From Ursus arctos (lineage: Eukaryota; Chordata; Mammalia; Carnivora; Ursidae), in assembly GCF_023065955.2 (NCBI RefSeq), contig NC_079873.1, positions 99,796,128 through 99,860,127 of the forward strand: 64,000 nt of DNA, given 5' to 3'. The translations under genes and the position numbers were made by a program. The notes beneath the pieces are model-generated. The model saw nothing but the letters and a program-made list of their open reading frames with translations. It was not told the origin of the DNA and ran no database searches. Below, one piece after another: positions 12,285-24,729 of this stretch (its first letter is position 1; the number at the start of each line of letters is the position of its first letter).

Positions 12285-13170
12285 GACTCTTCTAAATGAA
12301 AATCAGGGCATTTCTTGCTTAACATGTCCAGTGGTTCTCCATTACATTTAGAATGAAATCTAAATTTTACCATGGCTTATAAGACTTAATCTTGACTTGC
12401 CCCAATCCTATCCCATCTTTTTGGTATTCCTTGGAACATACCAAACTCACTCTCATCTCTGGGCTTTTGCACTTTCTGTACTCTTTGTTTATAATCTTGG
12501 CTCATTCCCTTAATGCATTAAGGACTCTACTCAAATGTCATCTCCTCAGAGATGTTCTCTCTGAGAATCCTATTTAAAAGCAGCAACCTGGGTGGCTCAG
12601 TCATTAAGCATCTGCCTTCAGCTCAGGGCGTGATCCTGGATCCCTGGGATTGAGCACCACATCAGGCTCCTCTGCTGGGAGCCCACTTCTTCCTCTCCCA
12701 CTCCCCCTGCTTGTGTTTCCTCTCTTGCTGGCTGTCTTTCTCTCTGTCAAATAAATAAATAAAATCTTTAAAAAAATAAAAAATAAAAATAAAAGCAGCA
12801 ACCTACCACCCTTGAACCCCTTACCACTTAATGTGACACTGTTGAATATGTTTATATGTTTATTTTATACCATCTCCATTAGAATATATGTTCCATGAAG
12901 GCAGAACTTTCTGTCTATTGTGTCACTCTTGTAACACTAGCATGAAAGATAGATTTATCACTATGGAGTTAATTAAACGTAAATTTCAGGAACTTTCATT
13001 TGCATAGGCCCCTTTCAGTGTCTCATATGTAATTCTGTATTTATAATTTTGTAGTCTTTTTTTCAAATTGAGCTTATCAAGATGATGTTAGCCTTTACAC
13101 CCCATTAAACCTGTTTAATATCTAGTGTCTGATATTTCATAAGCACTCAGTAAATATTTTTGAATGTATG
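12285..13170 (+). mobile_element. Ancient L2 LINE 3' end
   Basis: The block near 12885 (GAATATATGTTCCATGAAGG, then a CAGAACTTTCTGTCT-like stretch) is the classic L2 3' end, and upstream sequence also fits L2. A SINE (12590-12791) interrupts it. A TAAGCACTCAGTAAATATTT-type end appears near 13140. Confidence 0.7.
12590..12791 (+). mobile_element. Carnivore SINE with 14 bp TSD
   Basis: AAAAGCAGCAACCT occurs at 12576-12589 and 12792-12805. The first bases of the SINE head are missing or merged with the TSD, so it starts at GGGTGGCTCAGTC. It is inserted in an L2. Confidence 0.9.
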
Positions 13171-13555
13171 AATTTTAAAAATGAATGAATACTTCAAATA
13201 TCTTAAGATAAAAAGATTTGTTAGCTCTATTCTTGATATCAAGCTTTGATAGGTTTTGGCTTGGTTGAAAGGTGAAAGATGTTGGGTGTCCATTGAGAAT
13301 AGTGGAACAAGGCTGCTCTGAAGGATATGGAAGACATACTAGAAAAGGATGCTGTAGGCTCTTAAAGAAAGCTTTGCTTACTTCATAACTTTTTCTAGTG
13401 TTGGGACACTACATTATGATTTAGTGCCTTAATAAATGATGTTCCAATTATAATTCTGTCCTTTGTGACACAGCCTTTTTTCTTTTATATTTCCTAAGAT
13501 ATGAACTATCCTTTCTAGTATATCCGGGGAGTATCCACACTTTAAAGAAATCATT
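13171..13555. other. Intergenic DNA, nothing recognised
   Basis: No feature identified. Confidence 0.35.
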
Positions 13556-13721
13556 GGGGCACCTGGGTGACTCAGTTGGTTAAGCATCCAACTCTTGGTT
13601 TTCGCTCAGGTCATGATCTTGCGATTGTGGGATCAAGCCACATGTGGAACTCTGTGTTCAGTGTGGAATCTGCTTCAGATTCTCTCTCCTCCTCTCTCTC
13701 ACTCACTCTTTCTCTCTCTCA

Positions 13722-13764
<43 letters not shown>

Positions 13765-13770
13765 AATCTC
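13556..13770 (+). mobile_element. Carnivore SINE with expanded AAAT tail
   Basis: GGGGCACCTGGGTGACTCAG head and CT-rich body. The tail has grown to about eleven AAAT units (13721-13766). Confidence 0.92.
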
Positions 13771-14427
13771 TAACAAAAAAGAAAACAAATTATTGAAGCA
13801 TGACTGCCTCCCCATTACTGCACTGGGTTATTTCTTCCTTTTTCCTACATTGTTTTTATCAGTCTCAAGACTTTTAAGAGAGTTTATGGATTCAACCAGG
13901 ATTGTGTAATACAGTGGCATTTGCCCAGTGGAAAAACAGATGCACATCGTATGTATACCTTATAAATACAGTTGACTATATATATTTAGATATATATTTA
14001 GATATATAATATACATAAATATATTATATATACTAAAGGTGAGAGAAAGAGATTTAGCAAGCAAACCTTAGGATTTATTTTCACTTGTTAATTGTAGCTC
14101 CTCCATAGGATCATCTAGCTCTTCCTGTCATTAATAAGGAATTCATAATAATAAGCCATTGACAGAAGAGATTAGTCAAATAATACACTACACTTTAAAT
14201 GATGGTCAAATCTGGTTACAATGAAAACTATCTATGAATTCATCACTCTCAATTTATAGAAGCCCATCTGCCTTGGTTTTTAATCTACTCAAATTGTTTT
14301 TTGGCCAGTAGCACTGCCTGAGGCAAATTTATATCAACCTGACAAAAAGCAATAGAAAGTCTTGCTTCAGAGATTCTCATTGCTTAGAGCTACAATACTT
14401 ATTTAAAAGCTCCAAGGTGTTATAATT
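13771..14427. other. Intergenic DNA; AT-rich TA-repeat patch
   Basis: Around 13970-14035 there is a low-complexity TATATTTAGA/TATATA stretch. Otherwise nothing is recognised. Confidence 0.4.
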
Positions 14428-14444
14428 AAAAATGTATCAATTGC

Positions 14445-14636
14445 GGGGCGCCTGGGTGGCACAGCGGTTAAGCGCCTGCCTTCGGCTCAGGGCGTGATCC
14501 CGGCGTTATGGGATTGAGCCCCACATCAGGCTCTTCAGCTATGAGCCTGCTTCTGCCTCTCCCGCTCCCCCTGCTTGTGTTCCCTCTCTCGCTGGCTGTC
14601 TCTATCTCTGTCAAATAAATAAATAAAATCTTTAAA
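14445..14636 (+). mobile_element. Young, intact SINE with 17 bp TSD
   Basis: It starts GGGGCGCCTGGGTGGCACAG and carries the GATCCCGGCGTTATGGGATT block typical of the youngest arctoid SINEs. It ends in AAATAAAATCTTT plus an A-tail. The TSD AAAAATGTATCAATTGC lies at 14428-14444 and 14637-14653. It is the best indicator of lineage in the window. Confidence 0.96.
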
Positions 14637-14653
14637 AAAAATGTATCAATTGC

Positions 14654-16590
14654 TTAACTTGTCAACCAAAGGCAGTTATTGTAAAGCATTATTTCCTTTC
14701 AAACAGCTACACTCTCATTGTTTATGTGTGATTGCATTTATAGAAAAAAATGTAAGTGTAAATTTAACTTCTAGGAAGTAAAGCTCATCAAAACATCTCC
14801 AAACCCTTTTGGAATCTGTTCACTTTCTGGGAGGCTGTACATACTAACTTTCTATTTGCATTTATAGATAAATGTGCAAACACAATTAACATGCAGATTT
14901 TTGATGGTAACTTGAGAGGAGAGGTGAAAAAACTTTCTCTAGAAATGTTAATTTGACTTTAGTAACAGAATGGCTATTGAAACTGTAGTTAAAGATATTT
15001 CTTTTTAGTGATTTCTTTTTTATTTGATCCTTCCCTTGCCCCCTCTTTTTCCTCAAGAAATGAAGAATGCAATTAGCAGCATAATGATTAAAGAAATAAT
15101 TAGGAAGTGCAGGCTCACATCACAATAATTTAGGACAATTTCATGCTTTTACTACCATATCAAATTAGCAAATTTTCTGTTACAAAAAAGTTCATGAAGC
15201 AAAATTACCCTCTCTTCCCCTGATTCCACTGCCAATAAAAAAACAAACAGACAGGCACACACATGGATGGCAAAGGGAACACTTTTTTTTTAAATCTTGT
15301 ATGAAAGGGAATAAAATCATTTCTTAACAAATTAAAATTTAAGAATCAGTTTTACTCTGTGGTGTGTGTACAAACAAGTTGCTTTTCATGGAAAGATTTT
15401 ATTTTAATTAAATAACAGACTTAACCCACTGCAAATAATTGTGTTGTTAATCTCACTACATTACTTTGAACTGAAAGTGAGGAAAAACTGGTCAATGTTA
15501 ATCAATTGCCTTGGGGGAACACAGAGTTTGACAGAGGTGCATAACGGATGAAGCACAAAATGAGATAATTGGAAGATGTTTATCCTAGAGGGTGCTGAGT
15601 TTGTAATTACAATTAAAAAGTTCTCATATCCTAATATTATTCTTTGTAGAGACCCACACTCTGTCTTCATTTGACTGTATCAATATATATTTTTTCCAAA
15701 CCAATAAAGTTCTGTTCATCTGTGACCTGGCCTGAGGTTGGGAATCTAAGAGAAGAATATAAATAATGCCAACTACTCATATTTTTTTCTTAATGTGTGC
15801 TATTGCATAGTCATTCAGCGATAGCTTCTTAACCAGAGAAGTAAAGCCCTTCTTGAATATATGACCCTGGAGTAGCTCTAGAAAAAAATAAATATTTGAA
15901 TTTTGTTTCCAAAATTTTAGAAGTGCCTTGTTTCAGGATTATGTGTTATAAACTCCAAAATCACCAAGTGAATGTCTGTATATTAGTATGTTAGATAATT
16001 CATGGACAGAAAAAGAATTTTTCAGAGGTGCTTTATTTAAGTAGTGATAGTTCAACAACTTGTTTCTACCAAGAAAATTACAACATGTTGTTGAGAGCTC
16101 TTGTGACCTGTCATATAGTCAAGGTATAATCCCTTAACATTTAACAATAGAGTTACTAATATATTGCCTTATGATATTTCTTCACCATTTATAAAACACT
16201 TTTGTTGGTTTACAACCTTGAAAGTTCCCTGGGTGAAATTCAAAACTGGCTCCATATGTGGAAGGCAAGAAGAGACTGAACAAAGAGGAAGACACCCCCC
16301 CCCCATACTGGTACGTGGTAGTTTTAATAGGCAAGGGAATTTATATACTAGGCTTGTCTTGGGTGGATGCAAGATAAATAGATCTCCACAGCCACCTTAA
16401 TAGGGCTCAGTCACATATATAGTCCAGATGGTCTCAACAGCTCCTGACTTTCACAAGGCTGCATCTTTGAGGTTCCTAGTGTGAGAATGGTGAGCTGAAT
16501 GTACATTCCAAGGACAAAAGAAAGGGTAAGAAGCTTCCAAATGCCTGGGTCCAGCTCACAGTTCAAATGTCAGTCACATTCTCTCAGTGA
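14654..16590. other. Intergenic DNA; possible LTR remnant near 16240-16560
   Basis: The region is mostly unique AT-rich DNA. Around 16240-16560 the composition and a short C run next to CATACTGGTACGTGGTAG recall an old minus-strand LTR, but I cannot name it. The frames at 15461-15670 and 16164-16400 are unsupported. Confidence 0.35.
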
Positions 16591-16755
16591 GTTCCTTACA
16601 ACAATCTTGTGAAGTAACTAAGGCTGTTTTCATCATCTCCATTGCCGTTATCTAGTTGAGAATACTGGGGCTTAGTCAGTGGGTAGCACAAAGAGAATTT
16701 GAATTCAGGTCTTCTGACTCTAGTTCTAATGCTTATTTTCCTATTGCAACCTTAA
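16590..16755 (-). repeat. MIR (ancient tRNA-derived SINE)
   Basis: On the plus strand the order is low-complexity, then CAATCTTGTGAAGTAACTAA, a GAGAATACTGGGGCTTAGTC-like core, and a GAATTCAGGTCTTCTGACTC end. This is MIR in reverse. Confidence 0.65.
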
Positions 16756-17315
16756 GACATAATAATTTAAAGAGTCAAAGAAGAAGGTAGAAAGGGGTTA
16801 AAACATGATACTGATGACCATTCTTTTGCAGGCCAGTCACAGGTATATTTACTAGCCTTATTTCTTTCACAAATTTCACAGTGCTCATAATGCATGTCAT
16901 AATGCCCAGCTAAGTGACTGGTCTGGACAGATCATAGAAAATATCCACTTTAGTTTAAATATTTATAATTAACATCTCTCTGCCAAGACATATCTTCCAG
17001 TTGGTCTATAAGCCCTTAACAATTACTTTGAGAAGGTTTTACTGTGGCCAGAGCTATTATTTGTTTAAAAAAAAGGGAACATTTGAAGAATCAATGATCA
17101 GACAGGAATGGGAACCCTCAGAAGTTTTATAAGACATCAATGCTGAAGCTTTCATTTCTGTTTCAAAGCTTAAGTGCTGTTTAAATCTTATTATTTTCAG
17201 GGTAACTGTATAGAGCATTTAAAAAAATTAAATAATGCACTCAGGTAGAGTTTCAAGATGCTTATTTAATATTAGGGTTGAGAAGAAACTTAGTATTACT
17301 ACAACTCCATTCTTT
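16756..17315. other. Intergenic DNA, nothing recognised
   Basis: No feature identified. Confidence 0.35.
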
Positions 17316-17412
17316 GTACAAATAAAGATGATAAGGTTCAGAGGTGCTGTAACTTGCCCAAGTTCTCACAGTTAGTGGTATAATTGGAAATACAATTCTG
17401 CTTTTATGTGGG
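17316..17412 (-). repeat. MIR fragment
   Basis: ATAAGGTTCAGAGGTGCTGT followed by AACTTGCCCAAGTTCTCACA is the reversed MIR core. Confidence 0.65.
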
Positions 17413-17658
17413 TCACTTAAATCTCTTTCCATCAGATCCTCTAAGTCTCTCTTCACTCCACTACCAATATAGGATTAAATAAAATATATAATTTGAATAT
17501 TAGAGAGGTGATAGTTGCATAAAAATTAGAACCCAAATAAAATGATTTTTTATCTTATGCTTAATAATATGAATTCTCAATGTTTTCACTAGTAAAAATA
17601 ACATTATTACAAATTACATTATTATGTTTTCTAATTCTGTATTCCTCTCAGGTCAATT

Positions 17659-17850
17659 TTTTTAAATTGTATTTATTTATTTGAGAGAGAAGGACAGAGA
17701 GAGCACAAGTGGGGAGAGGGGCAGAGGGAGAGTCAGAAGCAGACTCCCTGCTGAGCAGGGAGCCTGACTTGGGGCTTGATCCCAGGACTCTGAGATCATG
17801 ACTTAAGCCAAAGGCGGACACTTAACCTACTGAGCCACCTAGGCACCCCC
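17659..17850 (-). mobile_element. Carnivore SINE, minus strand
   Basis: GTATTTATTTATTTGAGAGA on the left, GATCATGACTTAAGCCAAAG, and a GAGCCACCTAGGCACCCC right end. Confidence 0.93.
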
Positions 17851-18890
17851 AGGTTAATGTTTTTAATGTCAAAGCTTCAGGCCTTCATTTAATCCACTTG
17901 TGATTATTAGAATGTACCAATATGAGCTATTTCTCAATAATTACATGAATGAATATGTTATGTATATACGACTCATAAGCTTAACATTTAAGACTATTAC
18001 TTTTTTAAGATGACATGTTCAGCTCTAAATGAAGACCTCACCTTCTGATTAGATAAAAAAAAAAACTTTTACATTTTCTTAGAGTAGTCACACTAGGTAT
18101 GCTATGAATAAAAAATAATTTAACTTACTTTGCATCACATGAAAGCATTGTATGTGGTAGAACACAGCATAGTGTAAAGGACAAAAAAAAATAATTGACC
18201 CTTATACTCTGCATATTTTCAAAAGTTACAAAACAGAGACATCAGAGTTTCAGATGTTTAACATAAGACACAAAGTCTAGATAATACTACAGATGTTCCC
18301 TGAGTTCTTGTTTCTATTCCTCTTTTTATATATGTTTTCTCAGCGTAATTGCAAGAGTTTTGTAACCAATCTCACTGCCACTAATTTCTCTCCTTATAAT
18401 TCTGAATTCAGCTGTCAGATTAATCTGTCTAAAACCATTTTCAGAATAAGACTTTTAATTGCTTCTCAATACCTAAATTTAAATGTTTCCACAATCTGTC
18501 CCTACCTATCCTTCCCCAGCTTTTCTCCTGCATGAGCATTGTAAAACCCAGTCCATTTCTAGCACTGTCCAGGGGAGGGGGCCCTTATCCACAAATAAAA
18601 AGTGTTGGCTTCCTGGCCAGCCCTGAAATGGTTATGGAGACGTCAGGCTCTCTCAGTTAGCTAAAAGGAACCATTCAGAGCATTCGAGGAATAGCTCTAG
18701 TTTGTAATATTTTTAAGACAAATACAGGATAGTAGTTGACAGCACTATGAATCTTCAGTTAGTAAACACCCATAATGATTTAGTTAGTAAATACTTTGAA
18801 CCCCAATAATTTCCCCTCTCTTCCTCCTTGCATATACTTCTCTCTCCCTCAAGTATTTCTCTTCTCTATTTTCCTCAAGAATTCTAAGTA
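17851..18890. other. Intergenic DNA, nothing recognised
   Basis: AT-rich, with no confident repeat. The open frame at 18293-18535 has no recognisable domain. Confidence 0.4.
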
Positions 18891-18894
18891 TATG

Positions 18895-19405
18895 ACTTAA
18901 ACATTCTGTACCTCATTTTCCTCATCTGTAAAATGAGGATGAGTGTGACACCTAACCCATAGAGTTAATATGAATATTCAACATAAATCACGTGGAACAA
19001 TGCCTGACACATAGTAAGTTTTCTTTTTTGGGGGTGGGGGGTTTTGTATGCTTAAACATTTGTTACCCATGTTTCTGATATAAAAATCAATGCATATCCT
19101 TTTTTTAATGTAGTGTTCATCGATTCATTAGTTGTGTATAACACCCAGTGCTCATCACATCACATGCCCCCCTTAATACCCATCACCTGGTTATGCCATC
19201 CCCTGACCCACCTCCCCTCTGTAACCCTCAGTTGGTCTGCCAGAGTTGAGAGTCTCTCACAGTTTGTCTCCTTCTCTGTTTTCTTCCCACTCGGTTTTCC
19301 CTCCCTTCCCCTATGGTCCTCTGCTCTATTCTTTATATTCCACATATGAGTGAAACCACATGATAATTGTCTTTCTATAGTAAGTTTTCAATAACTGTTA
19401 ACTAT
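18895..19405 (+). repeat. MIR, split by an L1 fragment
   Basis: TCATTTTCCTCATCTGTAAA, then ATGCCTGACACATAGTAAG, is a MIR 3' half. It resumes after the L1 insertion at 19376 (AAGTTTTCAATAACTG). Confidence 0.75.
19025..19375 (-). mobile_element. 5'-truncated L1 tail with TSD
   Basis: About 350 bp of carnivore L1 3' UTR and end of ORF2 in reverse, including TAACACCCAGTGCTCATCAC at 19139. ATAGTAAGTTTTC flanks it on both sides (about 19012-19024 and 19376-19388). Frames at 19113-19349 and 19160-19345 are its shadows. Confidence 0.88.
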
Positions 19406-20279
19406 TATTCATTTTGTTATCATCATTACTATATCCTCACTATCATTATCATCATCATTTCTCAGCAACCCCTGAGCATGATATTAAACAGAAGAATGCA
19501 TTTTGTATTTTTCTTACCCAGTACATTTTAGTTCAGGTTTCTATTTTTAATTTTGAAATGCCTTTCATTGAAATCATAATACATAAATAAGAAAATTTTA
19601 AAAAACCAACATTAAATTGATTACTCTATATGACTGTTTTTCTCTTGCAATCAATAGCCTTAAATGGGAAGATGAGAGTGGAGATCTCTACTTCTGCTCA
19701 CGTGGGTAAGATGACCTTTTTAGAAAAAAAAGAGGGTTGGAAATGGGGAGAAAAAAGAGGAGAATAACACTTTCACAACATGGCAGCCAAGTGGCATCTC
19801 ATTCAGAGTTTCAACTACTTAGAATTTGTGAAGGCAAAAACTTTTTCTCCTTCAATTTTTGTATAGGGCTGCAGTGCGTTAATTGTTAAAATGGTGCCTC
19901 TTCTTATAAATATCTCCCAAATTCTAGAATAATGCTATTCACTTAATAAATATATGCCAAGTGCCTACTTTCTTCCAGACACTGTATAAAACAGGAGCTC
20001 AAGAGCTTATGCAATAAATGTTTATATTTGGATGGTATCTTAATAAGAAGAGTAACAACAGAAAAGTTCTTCATATTATCAAAAGTCTTACTTTGGGTAA
20101 GTCGTATTCTTATTTAAACATTTCTTTGCTTAAATCCTTGGCATTTTTTCTATATGTAAGTACACTTATCATATAATTATTTTGTCTCTCCAGATAGATT
20201 ACAATGCCTTTGAGGGCAGGGACTATGTCTGCTATAAATGTTGTGAACTTCTGGAAGCTACTTTTTAACTGACTAGGAT
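19406..20279. other. Intergenic DNA, traces of old repeats
   Basis: TAATAAATATATGCCAAGTG near 19944 and CCTTTGAGGGCAGGGACTAT near 20208 resemble MIR and L2 ends, but are too short for firm calls. No gene seen. Confidence 0.4.
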
Positions 20280-20284
20280 TATCT

Positions 20285-20503
20285 TTTTTTTTTCTTTTAG
20301 AGAGAGAGAAAGAGCATGCATGCATGTGTGCACAAGTGGCAAATGGGGGCAGTGGGGAGGCAGGCAGAGGGAGAGGGAGAGGGAGAGAGGGAATCCCAAG
20401 TAGGCATGGAGCCCAACACAGGGCTGGATCCCACCACCCCAAGATCATGACTGGAGCCAAAATCAAGAGTTGAAGCTTAACTGACTGAGCCACCCAGGCA
20501 CCC
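20285..20503 (-). mobile_element. Carnivore SINE, minus strand
   Basis: GA-rich body with a GAGAGGGAGAGG patch, AAGATCATGACTGGAGCCAA, and head GAGCCACCCAGGCACCC in reverse. AACTGACTAGGA before it and AACTAACTAGGA after it are a probable TSD with one mismatch. Confidence 0.92.
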
Positions 20504-22050
20504 TTCAACTAACTAGGAATCAACAACTGGCTCTCAACCTGCAGTTTTTAGCTATCAGTGAATCTATGTTTTTTACTTCAGTCTCTTTCTTGTTTTATAT
20601 CCCGCACTAAGATGGAAAGCAGTATAAACAACTTACTCTCCTTTTTTTTTCATTAAATGTATTAAATAGAGATTTGTGCTTTGTTTTGTGTTTAATGAGT
20701 GTGTTTGCAAAATAATCATGGTTTTATGTCCTCTATTACAGATTATAGACCTGTGATTAGAATATTCCAATTTCCTACTAAAGGAAACCTCAAAATGCCG
20801 TGATTTCTGTTACACACCTCACTTAACAAAAGTGAGCTCGGAAGTTGGGAACAATGTTTTTACCCCTATGAGTCACAATATTTCAGGGTTGGAGAGGAAA
20901 TAGAGCACAGAGGTCTGTATTGTAAAGCCAATGGTATTAATTATAATGCACCTTAGTTAGAAAGAAAATATCTTCTGTCCTTTTAGGAGAGGAAAGTGCT
21001 TTTCACCTAGTTTTAACTTAATGACTTCCTGTTATAGCTGTTGAATTTTAAATGACAAATTTTGCCCTTCAGTTTTCACACTGGATGAAGGAATTTGGCA
21101 TTTAGCATATCTATAACTCAACCAAATTTTAGTGATAAATATTTGGTATTTCAGATAACATACTAATGAGCTCATGGATGTTTCAAATAAACTATACCAT
21201 TTTTTCATTTGTGTATGGATTTTATTACTAGTTGAAAACTCTGAACACCTCTCCCCCTCTTCCTTCTCTCTCCTGTCCTTTCCCCTCACTCTGAAGCTTT
21301 TGAGTGAAGGTGCACATCTGCTGCCATAAACACACAAATTAGCACATCAATGTGTCTGATGAAAAAAGAGTCAGTGCAATAAGAGAGTGTTTTGAAAGCA
21401 AGCCAGTTTGTCAGTAAATTATAAGCTTCATTACCATAAAACTCTAACAAATAGAACCCACATCTCATTAACTGAAAGCACAATATGACTGCAGCAATAT
21501 TCATCTCCCCAAAGAGTGCTTATCCATAGGAAAAAAAGATAAAAGTTTTGCTTAGAGCTGCCACTAATGACAGCATTAAGTTTATTTATTAAAGAATGTC
21601 TAAGCATTTTGCAAATGTACATTTTACCCCCTCCCCCATCTTTTTTCCTGATTAAGCATAGTGACTGGTTATACAGTATAAGAGTTATATGATGGCTAAC
21701 TTCATTCTACTTTAACACCATTCTAATTATGCTCTACTAAGGATGGAGACCATTTTTTCCAGGCACTGCTTCTAACTGTGTATGGCTGGTAAAATTCTTC
21801 CACATTACATTTAAGGCCAAAATTCCATATGCCATTTATTTCCCTGATGAATTGATCTCTGTAAAGGTAAAGGAGAAAGAATTCACTCACTACTTTTTGT
21901 GAAATAGAAACTTATTTTCAAACCTAGAGTGTTCTATCATTTTGCAATTGCTTGGGCCAACCTACCAAATGCTAACTAAGTTATTTTGCCCTGATTTGGT
22001 AAAAACAATTATTTAATAACTATGCTACTGTGTGTGTCGTTCTGTACTTT
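20504..22050. other. Intergenic DNA, nothing recognised
   Basis: Three overlapping minus-strand frames (21032-21622) are not in a gene-like arrangement and give no recognisable protein. Confidence 0.4.
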
Positions 22051-22062
22051 TTAAAAAGAGCT

Positions 22063-22107
<45 letters not shown>

Positions 22108-22277
22108 ATCTATCTATCTAAGATAGAGAGAACACAAGCAGGGGGACTGGCAGTCAGAGGGAGAAGCAGGATCCCCCCTGAGTAAGGAGCCCAATGCTGT
22201 ACTTGATCCTGGGATCCTGGGATCATGACCTGAGCCGAGCGCAGACATTTAACCAACTGAGCCACCCAGGCATCCCT
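22050..22277 (-). mobile_element. Carnivore SINE with TATC-expanded tail
   Basis: The SINE body runs GATAGAGAGAACACAAGCAG to GAGCCACCCAGGCATCCC. GTTCTGTACTTT at the left and GTTCTGTATGTT at the right look like a TSD. Confidence 0.92.
22067..22119 (+). repeat. (TATC)n microsatellite
   Basis: About thirteen tetranucleotide units with one slipped unit near 22107, within the SINE tail. Confidence 0.95.
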
Positions 22278-22900
22278 GTTCTGTATGTTTAAACATATAT
22301 ATTTTTTTAATTTTAAGAAAGCAAAACTATTTGTAGTAAAGTTTTGCTATAGAGTACCAGTTTCAGAAAGAAGACCTAGTTACAAGTTAGATAGTTCGAA
22401 CTGCTAATGAGTGCCACTTTCAGAAAGGAGAACTAATCCCAAATTAATTAAGTAATTAGGCTGACAGAAGGGAACACAGAGTAATGAGAAGTAAAGGCAT
22501 TGCCTGTATAAGATGAGTAAGAATGGTTGTTTAGTCACCTAGAGACCAAGTTTGTGAAAATAATAGGGTAAGAATTTAAATGACATAATGTCTTGGACTT
22601 GCTTTAAAATACTCTAGGAGAAAATAGGGGGACGATGAATAGAGGAAACATTGTTGAAAAAAATGTTGATAATTTTTGAGGCTGGGTGATGCATATATGG
22701 GAGTTCTCTATACTATTCTCTTTACCTATGTGAATGCTTGAATTTGTCATAATTTAAATTTTGAACAGGGAAAAAGTATTTTAAAGCATATTGGGTAAGC
22801 AAGTGTAACCTCCCTTTCATCTGTTTTCTATTATGCAAGGAAAACAGGAAAGGCTGAGGGAGAGTCAGTATTGTGGAGAGAAAGTTCTGTTGTGTTCCAT
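22278..22900. other. Intergenic DNA, nothing recognised
   Basis: No feature identified. Confidence 0.35.
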
Positions 22901-22904
22901 TATC

Positions 22905-23080
22905 AGAGCAGGAATTGAATCCTGAATATGCCAGCTATTAGCTTATGGCGTTTTGCAAATCTCTGAACTTAACATCTTCCTTTATAAAATGGAGATGATT
23001 ATTTATACATCACATAGTTGTTATGAGGATTAACTAGAATAAGATATGTGCCCATAAGTGCTGCATAAATGCTCTTTTCC
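22905..23080 (+). repeat. MIR, nearly full length
   Basis: It reads through the MIR core: GCTATTAGCTTATGGCG, TTTGCAAATCTCTGAACTTA, TAAAATGGAGATGATTAT, TTGTTATGAGGATTAACTAG and TAAGTGCTGCATAAATGC. Confidence 0.85.
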
Positions 23081-23089
23081 TTTACCTAG

Positions 23090-24555
23090 AAATAAGATGG
23101 TTAAGTAAGAGGTAAAACAGCAACCTTACAAATAAAGTAAAAAACACAGTTTAATTAGAATTTCAGAGAAAAGAATAATTTTTAATACAAGTATGTCCCT
23201 TGCAATATTTAGGACAGAAGGAGACCAACTCACCTGAAAATCAAATATTACTGAGTGTCCATATTTGAACTGGCAACTACATCTGAAAGGGATACTTTAA
23301 TAAGTTAAATAGTCTTGCAAAGCCTTGCCATAACAAGCATAATGCATTTCCAGATAAGTGTTAGCTATAGTAGTAAGCACCTAACTGAAGATTTGGCATT
23401 GAAAAAACTAAAGGAGGCTAATAAGGGACAGTTTTGGCAGAGTGATAACAACCCAGAAATATAAATAATTCCAAATCTCCAAGGGCTAAATATTGCTTGA
23501 GATTATCCATAAATAAAGGGCAGGAGAAAAAGGAAGGAACATTTAGAAACCTGGGCTCCCAAAAAGGTTACAACACAAGAGGTTTCTGACTTCAGGGGAA
23601 AGGAGAACAATGTGTTTGTTTGCTTGCTTGTTTTTATTAAAGCTATTTAATGGTTTTTCCAGTAATGTTTTTGAATAACAATGTGACTTGGAAATTTTGT
23701 TAAACGTGTGTCTGAGAGACCAATGTATTTACTTTAAATTCATCCTCTCTCTGTCTCTGTCTCCTCTGTCTCTCTCTCACACACACATGGTTTAACTCCT
23801 CTGTTCCTTCTACTGTTCAATTGTTCATTGTTTCTTTAATATGTTACTTGAATTTCAATATCTATTTTACTAGGAATACATCTCTTAATGTTCTTAACAT
23901 TCTTTTTGAATTTTAACAATAATTTTTAAAAGCACAGCCTTAGAACTATGAAATGGTGTGACTGAAATCCTCAGTAAGCAATGTCCAAAAAAGACTTGGA
24001 TCCAAGGTTTTGCTTACCAAATAAGGGAGTATCATCTCAAATCAAAGTATTAAGTTAAAGTTAGAATTTTAAAAAAGCAAACAAACTGGCAGCTGTCTTA
24101 AAAGAAGTTCACTTGAAGTTCTATGCACATTTATGAACTGCTATAGAAGTAAAATGCACACAATTATGAGCTGATACACAAATGTAAAATGCTGATTGAC
24201 ACACAAAAAATGCCCATTCATTCAGCAAATCTCTATTATCAAATACTGTTGTGTGAAGTTTTAGCTTGCCTGTATCCAAGAATAAATTTACAATTGCTCT
24301 TGATTTGTTTCATGTGATATTTAGATGTTTCATCCTGCATGTTGCCTTTATACTTCACATATATGTTTTTTTCCCCTTGAGGGAGCATATAATTTCCTTC
24401 TTTTATAACACTTAAGAATCACCTAGTGTTTTACCAAAAATGCACAGAATGACCAAAAACTGATTTAGAAATACCAAATAATGTTATATTGCTTCTCTTA
24501 AGTAGTCAAATAACATGCAGCATATAAAGGTCAATTCTTTAAACCAGACCGATAC
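23090..24555. other. Intergenic DNA, nothing recognised
   Basis: A short CT/CA stretch near 23750-23785 is the only low-complexity patch. Confidence 0.4.
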
Positions 24556-24557
24556 TA

Positions 24558-24703
24558 GAGTGAGGCAAATAAGGTACGTAGGGTGCAGATTCAAGGAGAC
24601 ATCCATTCTTAGTGAAGGTGTGGCACTTTTCTGATTCTGAGAGCAAACACCTTCTCAAATTTTGCACCCAAGCTGCCTCACTTGCCTCACCCTATTTCAG
24701 GCT
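24558..24703. mobile_element. Putative small hAT-like DNA transposon
   Basis: The left end (AGAGTGAGGCAAATAAGG... GGGTGCAGAT) and the reverse complement of the right end (AGGGTGAGGCAAGTGAGG... GGGTGCAAAA) match over about 30 bases. This makes an imperfect terminal inverted repeat around a roughly 145 bp element with no coding capacity. The family is not named. Confidence 0.45.
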
Positions 24704-24729
24704 CTGCCTTTTAAAATGCCAGCCTGCTG

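Noticed and set aside
12104..12373. Poly-serine minus-strand frame
   Set aside because: Antisense of a (GAA)n microsatellite.
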